Source: Agrococcus jejuensis
GTDB lineage: Bacteria > Actinomycetota > Actinomycetes > Actinomycetales > Microbacteriaceae
Reading direction: 5' to 3'
NCBI RefSeq assembly: GCF_007679035.1
Contig: NZ_VEFR01000001.1
Span: 868,001-932,000, forward strand
DNA: 64,000 bases
In this document: positions 52,020 through 62,760 of the stretch, piece after piece
How the letters are laid out: each line of letters opens with the position of its first letter
Numbering within the stretch: the stretch's first letter is position 1
The notes under the pieces: generated by a model
The model's input: only the letters and a program-made list of their open reading frames with translations
Databases searched by the model: none
Told to the model about the DNA's origin: nothing
Made by a program: the position numbers and the translations under genes

Positions 52020-53468
52020 CTACAGGCCCAGCAGCGCCTCGATGGGACCGCGCACGAAGAACACGACGAAGAGGCCTGCGACGACCCACAGCAGCGGGCT
52101 GATCGTCCTCGCCCGGCCCGAGACGGCGTGCACGAGCACCCATGCGATGAAGCCCACGCCGATGCCGTTGGCGATGTTGTACGTCAGCGGCATGACGACG
52201 ATCGTGAGGAACGCCGGCAGCGCCACGCGGAAGTCGGAGAAGTCGATCTCGCGGATCTGGCTCATCATGAGCGCACCCACGATCACGAGCGTCGCCGCGG
52301 CGACCTCGAGCGGCACGATCTGCGTGAGCGGCGTCAGGAACATCGCCGCGAGGAACAGCACGCCCGTCACGACCGACGCGAGGCCCGTGCGGGCGCCCTC
52401 GCCGATGCCGGCGGCGGAGTCGATGAAGACGGTGTTCGACGAGGCGCTCGCGCCACCACCGGCGACGGCGCCGACGCCCTCGACGATGAGCGCGCGCTTG
52501 AGGCCCGGGAACGTGCCGTCGGGCGCCGCGATGCCCGCCTGCTTCGCCAGTCCCGTCATCGAGCCCATGGCGTCGAAGAAGTTGAGGAAGAACAGCGTGA
52601 AGACGAGCATCGACGCCGCGACCGGACCGATGCGCGCGAACGCGCCGAACGGGTCCACCTGGCCCACGAGCGACAGGTCGGGCAGCGACACGAGCGCGGA
52701 CGGCAGCGCGGGCGGGTTGAGGTTCCACGCGTTCGGGTTCGTGCCGAGCGACGGCCCGACCTGGAAGATCGCCTCGAGCACGATCGCGATGACGGTCGTC
52801 GCGACGATGCCGATGAGCAGCGCGCCGCGCACCTTGCGGGCGACGAGGATGCCCATGAGCACGACGCCAAGCAGGAAGACGCCGGTGGGCAGCGACACGA
52901 TCGAGCCGCCCTCGCCCAGCTGCAGCGGCGGCGAGGCGTTGCCCGTCGCACGCACGAAGCCCGAGTCGACGAAGCCGATGAACGCGATGAAGAGGCCGAC
53001 GCCCACGGCGATGGCGCTCTTGAGCTCCGCGGGGATCGCGTCGAAGATGCGCTGTCGCAGCCCCGTGACGCTCAGCAGGACGATGAGGACGCCGTTGATG
53101 ACGACGAGTCCCATCGCCTCGGGCCACGTAAGCTCGCCGACAAGCGTGAACGCGAGGAACGAGTTGATGCCGAGGCCGGCCGCGAGGCCGAACGGCACGT
53201 TGGCGACGACGCCCATCGCGATCGTCATGAGACCGCCGACGAGGGCAGTCACGGCCGCGACCTGCGAGTTCGGCAGCCAGCCGCCCTCGACGTCGACCGC
53301 CGCCTGGTCGGCGGAGAAGCCGCCGATGATGAGCGGGTTCAGCACGATGATGTACGCCATCGCGAAGAACGTCACGAGGCCGCCGCGGACCTCCTGCGGA
53401 ATCGTCGAGCCGCGCTCGGCGACCTTGAAGTAGCCGTCGAGCCTCGCAGCGATCGCGGTGCGCGCCAT
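52020..53468 (-). CDS. NCS2/AzgA-type purine permease
   Basis: A 482-residue transporter with 12-14 membrane segments of the AzgA branch of nucleobase permeases, expected to import adenine, guanine or hypoxanthine with protons. Diagnostic segments are RGGLVTFFAMAYIIVLNPLI, AAGLGINSFLAF, FFLNFFDAMGSMTGLAKQAG and ASSNTVFIDSAAGIGEGARTGL. The ATG at 53468 has an AGGAGA site. The gene stands alone between citrate synthase and the S51 gene. Confidence 0.92.
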   Translation of the reverse strand: MARTAIAARLDGYFKVAERGSTIPQEVRGGLVTFFAMAYIIVLNPLIIGGFSADQAAVDVEGGWLPNSQVAAVTALVGGLMTIAMGVVANVPFGLAAGLGINSFLAFTLVGELTWPEAMGLVVINGVLIVLLSVTGLRQRIFDAIPAELKSAIAVGVGLFIAFIGFVDSGFVRATGNASPPLQLGEGGSIVSLPTGVFLLGVVLMGILVARKVRGALLIGIVATTVIAIVLEAIFQVGPSLGTNPNAWNLNPPALPSALVSLPDLSLVGQVDPFGAFARIGPVAASMLVFTLFFLNFFDAMGSMTGLAKQAGIAAPDGTFPGLKRALIVEGVGAVAGGGASASSNTVFIDSAAGIGEGARTGLASVVTGVLFLAAMFLTPLTQIVPLEVAAATLVIVGALMMSQIREIDFSDFRVALPAFLTIVVMPLTYNIANGIGVGFIAWVLVHAVSGRARTISPLLWVVAGLFVVFFVRGPIEALLGL

Positions 53469-53513
53469 GGTGTCTCTCCTCGGAACGGACCGCGTCGCTG
53501 CGGTGGGTGGTCG

Positions 53514-54800
<1,287 letters not shown>

Positions 54801-54806
54801 CCTCAC

Positions 54807-54812
54807 ACCCTA
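54807..54812 (-). promoter_or_regulatory. Leaderless -10 box (TAGGGT) that sets the gltA start
   Basis: TAGGGT on the minus strand is followed by GTGAGG and then the GTG at 54800. The first GTG (54806) touches the -10 box and would not be transcribed. Confidence 0.55.
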
Positions 54813-54824
54813 TGGCGTACGCAG

Positions 54825-55910
54825 TCAGCGTCGAAAACCGGCGAGACGTCGTGCGGCCTCGGCGATGCGATCGTCGGATGCCGTGAGCGCGACGCGCACG
54901 TGGTCGGGGTCGCCGTAGAAGTCGCCGGGGGCGACGAGGATGCCGTGCTGGGCGAGCGCATCCACCTGCGCGCGCGCGTCGCGGCCGTCGGTCGACCACA
55001 GGTAGAGGCCCGCCTCGCCGCGCACCGTGAAGCCGGCGGCCTCGAGCGCGGGCTTGAGCATGGCGCGGCGGGCGCGGTAGCGCTCGCGCTGCTCGGCGAC
55101 GTGCGCGTCGTCGGCGAGGCCGACGGTCATGGCGTGCTGCACGGGCGCCGGCGGGATGAGGCCGACGTGCTTGCGCACCTCGAGCACGCGAGCGACGACG
55201 TCCGCGCATCCCGCGACGAACGCGGCGCGGTAGCCGGCGATCGACGACTGCTTCGACATCGAGTGCACGACGAGGAGGTTCGCGCGGGTGTCGCCGGCGA
55301 CGCGCGGGTCGAGGATCGACGGCACGTCGTCGACGTCCCACGGCAGCAGCGCGTAGCACTCGTCGCTCGCGACGACGGCGCCGATCGCACGGGCACGCTC
55401 GACGATGCGACGCAGCGCGTCCACGCCGGCGACGTCGCCCGTCGGGTTCGACGGCGAGTTCACCCACACGAGGCGCGTGCCCTCCGGCCAGTCGTCGGGG
55501 TCGTCGGCCGGGACGGGCGTGGCGCCCGCGACGCGCGCGCCGATGTCGTACGTCGGGTAGGCGACGGTCGGGTGCACGACGACGTCGCCGGGCCCGAGAC
55601 CCAGCCACAGCGGCAGGCCCGCGACGGTCTCCTTCGACCCGACGGTCGGCATGACGTTGGCGTGGCCGAGGCCGGGCACGCCGCGCACGCGCGCGAACCA
55701 GTCGACGATCGCGTCGCGCAGCGCCGGGGTGCCCCAGCACGTCGGATAGGTCGGGGCGTCCGTCGCGTCGGCGAGCGCGTCCTGGATCAGCTGCGGCGTC
55801 GGGTCGACGGGCGAGCCGACCGACAGGTCGACGATGCCGCCCGGATGCGCGGAGGCGACGGCCTTCGCGCCGGCGAGCGAGTCCCAGGGGAAGGCGGGCA
55901 GCTGGTCCAC
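54825..55910 (-). CDS. dapC: N-succinyldiaminopimelate aminotransferase
   Basis: A 361-residue fold-type I PLP aminotransferase of the actinobacterial DapC type, which makes N-succinyl-LL-diaminopimelate, the substrate of DapE. Seen are the N-terminal FPWDSL segment, VDLSVGSPVDPTP, VNSPSNPTGDV, SDECY and the PLP lysine in VVHSMSKQSSIAGYRAAF. It follows fdxA by 19 bases, the fdxC-dapC order of mycobacteria. With dapD and dapE 8 kb away this completes the succinylase branch apart from dapA, dapB and dapF. Confidence 0.94.
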   Translation of the reverse strand: MDQLPAFPWDSLAGAKAVASAHPGGIVDLSVGSPVDPTPQLIQDALADATDAPTYPTCWGTPALRDAIVDWFARVRGVPGLGHANVMPTVGSKETVAGLPLWLGLGPGDVVVHPTVAYPTYDIGARVAGATPVPADDPDDWPEGTRLVWVNSPSNPTGDVAGVDALRRIVERARAIGAVVASDECYALLPWDVDDVPSILDPRVAGDTRANLLVVHSMSKQSSIAGYRAAFVAGCADVVARVLEVRKHVGLIPPAPVQHAMTVGLADDAHVAEQRERYRARRAMLKPALEAAGFTVRGEAGLYLWSTDGRDARAQVDALAQHGILVAPGDFYGDPDHVRVALTASDDRIAEAARRLAGFRR

Positions 55911-55929
55911 GAGGTCCTTCGGTGCGGGG

Positions 55930-56247
55930 TCAGGCCTGCGGCGGCAGCGCCTTGACGACGGCGTGGTCGTCGGCGATCACGCCGACCTTCGCTGCGCCAC
56001 CGGGCGATCCGTGCGTCTCGAAGAACTGCACGTTGACGTCGTAGTACTCGGCCCACTCCTCGGGGACGTCGTCCTCGTAGTAGATGGCCTCGACGGGGCA
56101 CACGGGCTCGCACGCGCCGCAGTCGACGCACTCGTCGGGGTGGATGTACAGCATCCGCTCGCCCTCGTAGATGCAGTCGACGGGGCATTCGTCGACGCAC
56201 GCGCGGTCCTTCACGTCGACGCATGGGAGCGCGATCACGTAGGTCAC
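55930..56247 (-). CDS. fdxA: Seven-iron ferredoxin
   Basis: A 105-residue ferredoxin with one [3Fe-4S] and one [4Fe-4S] cluster. Cysteine patterns are CVDVKDRACVDECPVDC near the N-terminus and CVDCGACEPVCP (residues 39-50). The C-terminal extension of about 45 residues (EEWAEYYDVNVQFFETHGSPGGA) is that of the FdxA/FdxC type. The GTG at 56247 follows a GGAAGGA site. Probably cotranscribed with dapC. Confidence 0.95.
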   Translation of the reverse strand: MTYVIALPCVDVKDRACVDECPVDCIYEGERMLYIHPDECVDCGACEPVCPVEAIYYEDDVPEEWAEYYDVNVQFFETHGSPGGAAKVGVIADDHAVVKALPPQA

Positions 56248-56343
56248 GAGGGGGTCCTTCCGACCATCCAAGACTACCCGCGACGCATGCCCTCGCCGAC
56301 CATGCCCGTCGCGACGCACCGTGTCGCGGCCGGTGGCGGGATC

Positions 56344-57396
56344 TCAGCCGCGCGCGGCCTCGCGGATGCGCGCCATGCCGGCCTTCGTGGGCCAGGCCAT
56401 CGCGACGAGCGCCGCGGCGGCGGGCACGAGCACCCACAGCCAGCCGGCGAGACCCGCCTCGAGCAGCCCGGCGCTGCCCGCCGTGCGGAACGGATCCAGC
56501 GCCACGACCACGATCGGCAGGAGCACGCCGAACGACGACGCGATCGATGCGACGCGCGAGCCGAGCAGGCGCGGACCCACGACGATGCCGACCGCAGCCG
56601 CGAGCGCGAGCACGAGCCCCCACGGCTCGACGGCGCGGAACGCGAACGTGCCCACGGTGCCGATCACGAGGCCGACGAGCCCCACCACGATCGTCGAGCC
56701 CCAGCCGAGGGGTGTCGAGGCGCGCACGGCGCGGTAGTGCTCGACCTGCGCGATCGCCTCCCGCTGGCCGCCCACGTGCACGACGGCGTCGCCGTCGACG
56801 GCGAGCTGGCTCGCATGCGCCGCGAGCGCGGCGTGCACGCGATCCGCGACCGGCGCGAGCGGCACGGCGACGTCGGCCGGCTCCTGCGAGCGGACGTACA
56901 CGGGGATGCGCAGGTCGCGCCCGACCGCGACGACCGCGCGATGCACGGCGCGGTGGTCGGGATGCCCGTAGCCGCCGTCCTCGTCGTACGTGACGAGCGC
57001 ATCCGGGCGCACGCGCTGCACGGCGTCGAGCACGAGCAGCTCGACGTCGCTCTCGCGCTGCGACGTGAGCGCGCGCACCGTGACGTCGGCGGCCGGCGCC
57101 GCGACGCCGTCGACCCACGCCATGCCAGAGTCCTCGAAGCGCGCATCCGGCTCGACGCGGGTGGCGCCGAGCGCCACGATCGCGCGGTCGAGCTCGACGC
57201 TGCGCAGCGCCGCGAGGCTGCCCGCCTCCACGAGCGCTGCGTCGCGCTCGGGTCGCACCTCGCCGCGCTCCCCCAACGTGAGGGTCAGCACGGATGCGAT
57301 GCCGGCCTGCGCGATCGTCGCGATCGCCGCGCCGGTCGAGAGCGTCTCGTCGTCGGGGTGCGCATGCACGAAGAGCACGTGCTCGCCGAGGTCCAT
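56344..57396 (-). CDS. mshB: MshB-type mycothiol deacetylase fused to a membrane domain
   Basis: A 350-residue protein. Residues 1-230 form a LmbE/PIG-L zinc deacetylase: HAHPDDE (His13, Asp15, Asp16) and GGYGHPDHRAVH supply metal ligands and base; LGERGEV and FEDSGMA follow MshB, which deacetylates GlcNAc-inositol in mycothiol synthesis. Residues 230-340 add four membrane segments (IVVGLVGLVIGTVGTFAF onward). In mycobacteria mshB is followed by a separate small membrane gene (Rv1171) and then, after a few other genes, by fdxC and dapC; here that membrane protein appears fused. The ATG at 57396 has GAGGATGG upstream, which may be a ribosome site or a weak -10 box. Confidence 0.85.
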   Translation of the reverse strand: MDLGEHVLFVHAHPDDETLSTGAAIATIAQAGIASVLTLTLGERGEVRPERDAALVEAGSLAALRSVELDRAIVALGATRVEPDARFEDSGMAWVDGVAAPAADVTVRALTSQRESDVELLVLDAVQRVRPDALVTYDEDGGYGHPDHRAVHRAVVAVGRDLRIPVYVRSQEPADVAVPLAPVADRVHAALAAHASQLAVDGDAVVHVGGQREAIAQVEHYRAVRASTPLGWGSTIVVGLVGLVIGTVGTFAFRAVEPWGLVLALAAAVGIVVGPRLLGSRVASIASSFGVLLPIVVVALDPFRTAGSAGLLEAGLAGWLWVLVPAAAALVAMAWPTKAGMARIREAARG

Positions 57397-57437
57397 CGCA
57401 CCATCCTCGCATCCGGGCGGGATGCGATCGCGCACGC

Positions 57438-58016
57438 CTACCAGCGCGCGGGCACCGTGGGCCGCACCCGCTGCAGCACGAACGGCAGCGAGCGGTCGAC
57501 CGCCGCGTCGATGCGCGCGAGGAGGTCGCGCGAGGCGACGCGGCCCTCGGCGAAGTCCGCCGACGAGCCGTAGACGCCCGTCGGCAGCGTCAGCGCCTGG
57601 AAGAACCCGAACAGCGGCCGCAGCTGGTGCTCGATCGTGAGCGTGTGCCGCTCGCTGCCGCCCGTCGCCGTGAGCAGCACGGGGGTGTCGACGAGCGCGC
57701 GCTGCTCGACGAAGTCGAAGAAGTGCTTGAACAGCCCCGTGAACGACGCCCGGTACACCGGCGTGCCGACCACGAGCACGTCGGCCTGCTCGACCGCGGC
57801 GAGCGCATCCTCGACCTCCACCGACAGCTGCGTGCGATCCACGGCGCCCGCGAAGCCCGACGCGATCGTCGCGAGGTCGATGCGGTGCAGCTCCGCAGGC
57901 GTGCGGTCGCCGATCGTCGCGAGCACGGCGTCGAGCAGCGCACCGGTCTTCGACGCGGTCTGCAGGCTGCCGTTCACGCCGACGACGCGCAGCGGGGTCT
58001 CGGGGAGGTCGCTCAT
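57438..58016 (-). CDS. NADPH-dependent FMN reductase
   Basis: A 192-residue flavodoxin-fold FMN reductase. The phosphate-binding loop is VVGVNGSLQTASKTGALL, and TPVYRASFTGLFKHFFDFV and LLTATGGSERHTLTIEHQLRPLF are diagnostic of the MsuE/SsuE-type group. It should supply FMNH2 to a two-component monooxygenase, obviously the one encoded divergently at 58136. The ATG at 58016 fits a TAGCCT leaderless promoter. Confidence 0.9.
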   Translation of the reverse strand: MSDLPETPLRVVGVNGSLQTASKTGALLDAVLATIGDRTPAELHRIDLATIASGFAGAVDRTQLSVEVEDALAAVEQADVLVVGTPVYRASFTGLFKHFFDFVEQRALVDTPVLLTATGGSERHTLTIEHQLRPLFGFFQALTLPTGVYGSSADFAEGRVASRDLLARIDAAVDRSLPFVLQRVRPTVPARW

Positions 58017-58022
58017 GCAGGC

Positions 58023-58028
58023 AGGCTA
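58023..58028 (-). promoter_or_regulatory. Leaderless -10 box (TAGCCT) of the FMN reductase gene
   Basis: TAGCCT on the minus strand ends six bases before the ATG at 58016. Confidence 0.5.
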
Positions 58029-58057
58029 GGTCGGCGCACCGCTCGGATGCGCGCGCG

Positions 58058-58086
58058 TTGCGTCGTGTGACGACGCATTGCGTCGT
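58058..58086. promoter_or_regulatory. Operator-like repeat cluster between reductase and monooxygenase genes
   Basis: The palindrome TGCGTCGT-GTG-ACGACGCA (58059-58077) is followed by a further direct copy TTGCGTCGT (58078-58086), exactly 20 bases after the first TTGCGTCGT (58058-58066), two helical turns apart. It lies 30 bases upstream of the reductase -10 box, a typical regulator site for a divergent pair. No regulator gene is adjacent. Confidence 0.6.
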
Positions 58087-58135
58087 GCGTCGGCCGGGGC
58101 TCGACAGGCGAGCGGCACCTGGATTGCATGCCTGC

Positions 58136-59530
58136 ATGACCAGGCAGATCCGCTTCAACGCGTTCGACATGAACTGCGTCGCCCACCAGTCCTCCGGCCT
58201 GTGGCGCCACCCCGACGACCGCTCGCGGCAGTACAACACCCTCGAGTACTGGACGGACCTCGCGCGCCTGCTCGAGTCGGGCACGTTCGACGGCATCTTC
58301 ATCGCCGACGTGCTCGGCACCTACGACGTGTACGGCGGCACGAACGAGGCCGCGATCCGCAACGGCGCCCAGGTGCCCGTGAACGATCCGATCCTGCTCG
58401 TGTCGGCGATGGCCGCCGTGACCGAGCACCTCGGGTTCGGCATCACCGCCGGCACCGCCTTCGAGCACCCCTACCCGTTCGCGCGTCGGCTCACGACGCT
58501 CGACCACCTCACGCGCGGCCGTGTCGGCTGGAACGTCGTCACCGGCTACCTGCCGTCGGCGGCGCGCAACATGGGCCAGGAGGACCAGCTCGCGCACGAC
58601 GACCGCTACGACCACGCTGACGAGTACCTCGAGGTGCTCTACAAGCTGTGGGAGGGGTCGTGGGAGGACGACGCCGTCGTCGAGGACCGCGAGCGCGGCA
58701 TCTTCACCGACCCGGCGAAGGTGCACCCCATCGCGCACGAGGGCACGCACTTCCGCGTGCCGGGGATCCACATCTCCGAGCCGTCGCCGCAGCGCACGCC
58801 CGTGATCTACCAGGCGGGCGCGTCGCCGCGCGGCATCCGGTTCGCGGCCGGCAACGCCGAGGCGATCTTCGTCGCCGCCCGCTCGAAGGAGGTGCTCGCA
58901 TCGACGGTGTCGCGCATCCGCGACGCGCTCGAGGCCGAGGGACGCGACCGGTACTCGGCGAGGATCTACACGCTGCTGACGGTCATCACCGCCGCGACGC
59001 ACGACGAGGCGGTGGCGAAGGAGGCCGACTACCGCTCGTACGCGTCGGAGGAGGGTGCGCTGACGTTCCTGTCGGGCTGGATGGGGGTCGACCTCGCCGC
59101 CTACGAGTCCGACCAGCCCGTCGGCGACGTCGAGTCGAACGCCATCCAGTCGACCGTGCAGCACCTGCAGGAGGAGGCGGCGCTCGGCCGCGAGTGGACG
59201 GTCGGCGACCTCGGCCGGCACGCGGCGATCGGCGGCCTCGGCCCCACGATCGTCGGCTCGGGCGAGGAGATCGCCGACGAGCTGCAGTCGTGGGTCGACG
59301 AGACCGACGTCGACGGCTTCAACCTGGCGTACGCCGTCACCCCCGGCACCTGGCAGGACGTCATCGAGCACGTCATCCCCGTCCTCCGCGCCCGAGGCGC
59401 CTACCCCGAGGCCTACGCCCCCGGCACCCTCCGCGAGAAGCTGCACGGCGCCGGCCCCCGCGTCCCGGCCACCCACCGCGCGGCCCGCTACCGCCTCGCC
59501 CCTGCCGCCACCGGCTCCTCCCCCACCTGA
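58136..59530 (+). CDS. FMNH2-dependent monooxygenase (NtaA/SnaA/DszA family)
   Basis: A 464-residue luciferase-like flavin monooxygenase. Family segments: LWRHPDDRSRQYNTLEYWTDLARLLE, DGIFIADVLGTYDVYGG, NDPILLVSAMAAVT, HPYPFARRLTTLDHLTRGRVGWNVVTGYLPSAARNMG and PVIYQAGASPRGIRFAAGNAE. Relatives attack nitrilotriacetate, dibenzothiophene sulfone or similar C-S and C-N compounds with FMNH2 and oxygen; the substrate here is unknown. Its FMNH2 source is the divergent reductase. The ATG at 58136 opens the conserved region. Its TGA stop forms the first bases of the inverted-repeat element that follows, so the insertion lies exactly at the gene end. Confidence 0.9.
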   Translation: MTRQIRFNAFDMNCVAHQSSGLWRHPDDRSRQYNTLEYWTDLARLLESGTFDGIFIADVLGTYDVYGGTNEAAIRNGAQVPVNDPILLVSAMAAVTEHLGFGITAGTAFEHPYPFARRLTTLDHLTRGRVGWNVVTGYLPSAARNMGQEDQLAHDDRYDHADEYLEVLYKLWEGSWEDDAVVEDRERGIFTDPAKVHPIAHEGTHFRVPGIHISEPSPQRTPVIYQAGASPRGIRFAAGNAEAIFVAARSKEVLASTVSRIRDALEAEGRDRYSARIYTLLTVITAATHDEAVAKEADYRSYASEEGALTFLSGWMGVDLAAYESDQPVGDVESNAIQSTVQHLQEEAALGREWTVGDLGRHAAIGGLGPTIVGSGEEIADELQSWVDETDVDGFNLAYAVTPGTWQDVIEHVIPVLRARGAYPEAYAPGTLREKLHGAGPRVPATHRAARYRLAPAATGSSPT

Positions 59531-59605
59531 TTGGTCACTTCTGCCGCCCGATTGGGCAGTAGTGGTTCGCGACACGCCGTGGGACGAACCACTACTGCCC
59601 AATCG
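59529..59605 (+). repeat. Left 77-bp inverted repeat of the DUF559 element
   Basis: Begins GATTGGTCACTTCTG, then six bases, then a hairpin of 21-bp perfect arms (59549-59569 with 59585-59605) around a 15-base loop. The same arrangement returns inverted at 60591-60667. The hairpin can also serve as a terminator for the monooxygenase gene. Confidence 0.9.
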
Positions 59606-60485
59606 ATCGTCTGCGAGCCGCGCGGATGAGCGGGAGGATGCGGCGACCACCATCGAGGATGTCGGCGTGCGCGATGCGGATGATGCGCCAGCCGAGCGCG
59701 TCGAGAGCCGCGGTACGGCGGATGTCGTAGCCGAACTGCTCCGCGTCGAGACGGTGGTAGGCACCGTCGTACTCCATCCCGACGAGCAGCTCCGGGTAGG
59801 CCAGGTCGAGCGTCGCGATCGCACGCGCTCCACCGTCGCGAACCTGATGCTGCAGCACGGGCTCCGGCAATCCGGCTCGGCGGAGGAGCAGCCTGGTACG
59901 GGTCTCGCCAGGAGAGTCGGCACCCACGCGGATGAGCGGGATGGCCTTGTGCACCCTCGCGATGCCGCGCGCACCCGTGAAGTCGCGTGCGTGCTCCCGC
60001 AGGTCGCTCGGCGAGCATCGCACGTCGCGCCGTCGGCTCACGATCCAGTCGCCGACCTCGACGAGCTCGTCGAGCGAGAGCGACGACGTGCCCAGATGCA
60101 CGAAGGTGTCCGGCACGCTCTCGACGCGGTGGCCGGCGACCTCGACGACCGTCGCCTTGATGCGGTGCCCGACCACGCCCTCTCGCCGCATCCGACTCGT
60201 GAAGGACGGCGAGGCCAGATGGACGGGGCCGTCGTCGAGCCGCGCCGGCAACGGCATCCCGTGGATGCGGGCGGCCGTGACGTGGGAGAAGAACTGATCG
60301 CCTCGCGCGAGCTCCTCGAGCGAGCCGAGGAACGCGGCGCGCGGATCCACGGCGTGCTGCGCGACGCCGACGCGGGCGCCGCGCGTCGGGGCGATCAGGT
60401 CGGGCGAGCGCAGGTCGCCGCGCGTGCTGCCCGCAGCGATCGCGTCCGCGACGGAGAACGGGTCAGAGGTGTGATCGAGGTCCAT
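59592..60485 (-). CDS. DUF559 / Vsr-like nuclease-fold protein with AbiEi-like front
   Basis: A 297-residue protein of a type common in Microbacteriaceae. The C-terminal part resembles DUF559, related to very short patch repair and restriction endonuclease folds: ATLDLAYPELLVGMEYDGAYHR supplies Asp and a Glu-x-Asp pair, followed by QFGYDIRRTAALDALGWRIIRI. The N-terminal two thirds (FFSHVTAARIHGMPLP, LASPSFTSRMRREGVVGHR) resemble AbiEi-type antitoxin-associated proteins. Nuclease activity is unproven. The start at 60485 fits a GATGGT box six bases upstream; a GTG at 60500 is the alternative. The gene lies wholly within the inverted-repeat element. Confidence 0.75.
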   Translation of the reverse strand: MDLDHTSDPFSVADAIAAGSTRGDLRSPDLIAPTRGARVGVAQHAVDPRAAFLGSLEELARGDQFFSHVTAARIHGMPLPARLDDGPVHLASPSFTSRMRREGVVGHRIKATVVEVAGHRVESVPDTFVHLGTSSLSLDELVEVGDWIVSRRRDVRCSPSDLREHARDFTGARGIARVHKAIPLIRVGADSPGETRTRLLLRRAGLPEPVLQHQVRDGGARAIATLDLAYPELLVGMEYDGAYHRLDAEQFGYDIRRTAALDALGWRIIRIAHADILDGGRRILPLIRAARRRSIGQ

Positions 60486-60590
60486 CGGCGGACCATCCAC
60501 GTCGCATCCGACGTCAGGGACCCGTGACCTCGGCGCCTGTGGAGCGTCATCGGATGTGGAACCTGCGCGACCGCGTCACGGCGCGAACGC

Positions 60591-60667
60591 CGATTGGGCA
60601 GCAGTGGTTCGCAGCACGGCGTGTCGCGAACCACTACTGCCCAATCAAGCGACAGAAGTGACCAATC
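60591..60667 (-). repeat. Right 77-bp inverted repeat of the DUF559 element
   Basis: Inverted copy of 59529-59605. Its own hairpin has 21-base arms (60592-60612 with 60626-60646) with one mismatch, and it ends in CAGAAGTGACCAATC (60653-60667), three bases before the typA stop codon. Confidence 0.9.
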
Positions 60668-60670
60668 GGG

Positions 60671-62581
<1,911 letters not shown>

Positions 62582-62699
62582 GCTCAGCCTCTCGGGCTCG
62601 GGATGCGGCTCGCAGGGCACCGTCGCGACGCAGGTCGCGAGCGGCACCGCCGCGCGGAAGTCGCTGCGGGACGGATGTCGGGACGGCGCGCCGACGCAC

Positions 62700-62739
62700 G
62701 CATCCCTGCCTCGATGCTACCGCGTCGAGGCAGGGATGC
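62700..62739 (-). terminator. Hairpin after the peptide ABC transporter operon
   Basis: A perfect 15-bp stem (GCATCCCTGCCTCGA with its complement) around a 10-base loop, 22 bases past the stop of the ABC gene and ahead of typA on the same strand. The remaining sequence of the 179-base gap upstream of typA presumably holds the typA promoter, which I could not place. Confidence 0.8.
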
Positions 62740-62760
62740 AGGGCATGGCCGCGCGGGGCG

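Larger units (their letters stand above)
59529..60667. mobile_element. Inverted-repeat-bounded element carrying one DUF559-type gene
   Basis: A 1139-bp unit whose two ends are about 77-bp inverted copies of each other, identical at all but about six or seven positions. Each end also folds on itself as a long hairpin. One gene fills the interior, and its last codons lie inside the left repeat. The unit fits between two stop codons, that of the monooxygenase (59528-59530) and that of typA (60671-60673). There is no transposase, and no target duplication is obvious. It may be a REP/BIME-like palindrome pair or a non-autonomous element; movement is inferred, not shown. Confidence 0.6.

Noticed and set aside
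59592..60485. A functional restriction-modification or AbiE toxin-antitoxin system
   Set aside because: No methyltransferase or AbiEii-type toxin gene lies next to it; only a fold-level resemblance can be claimed.
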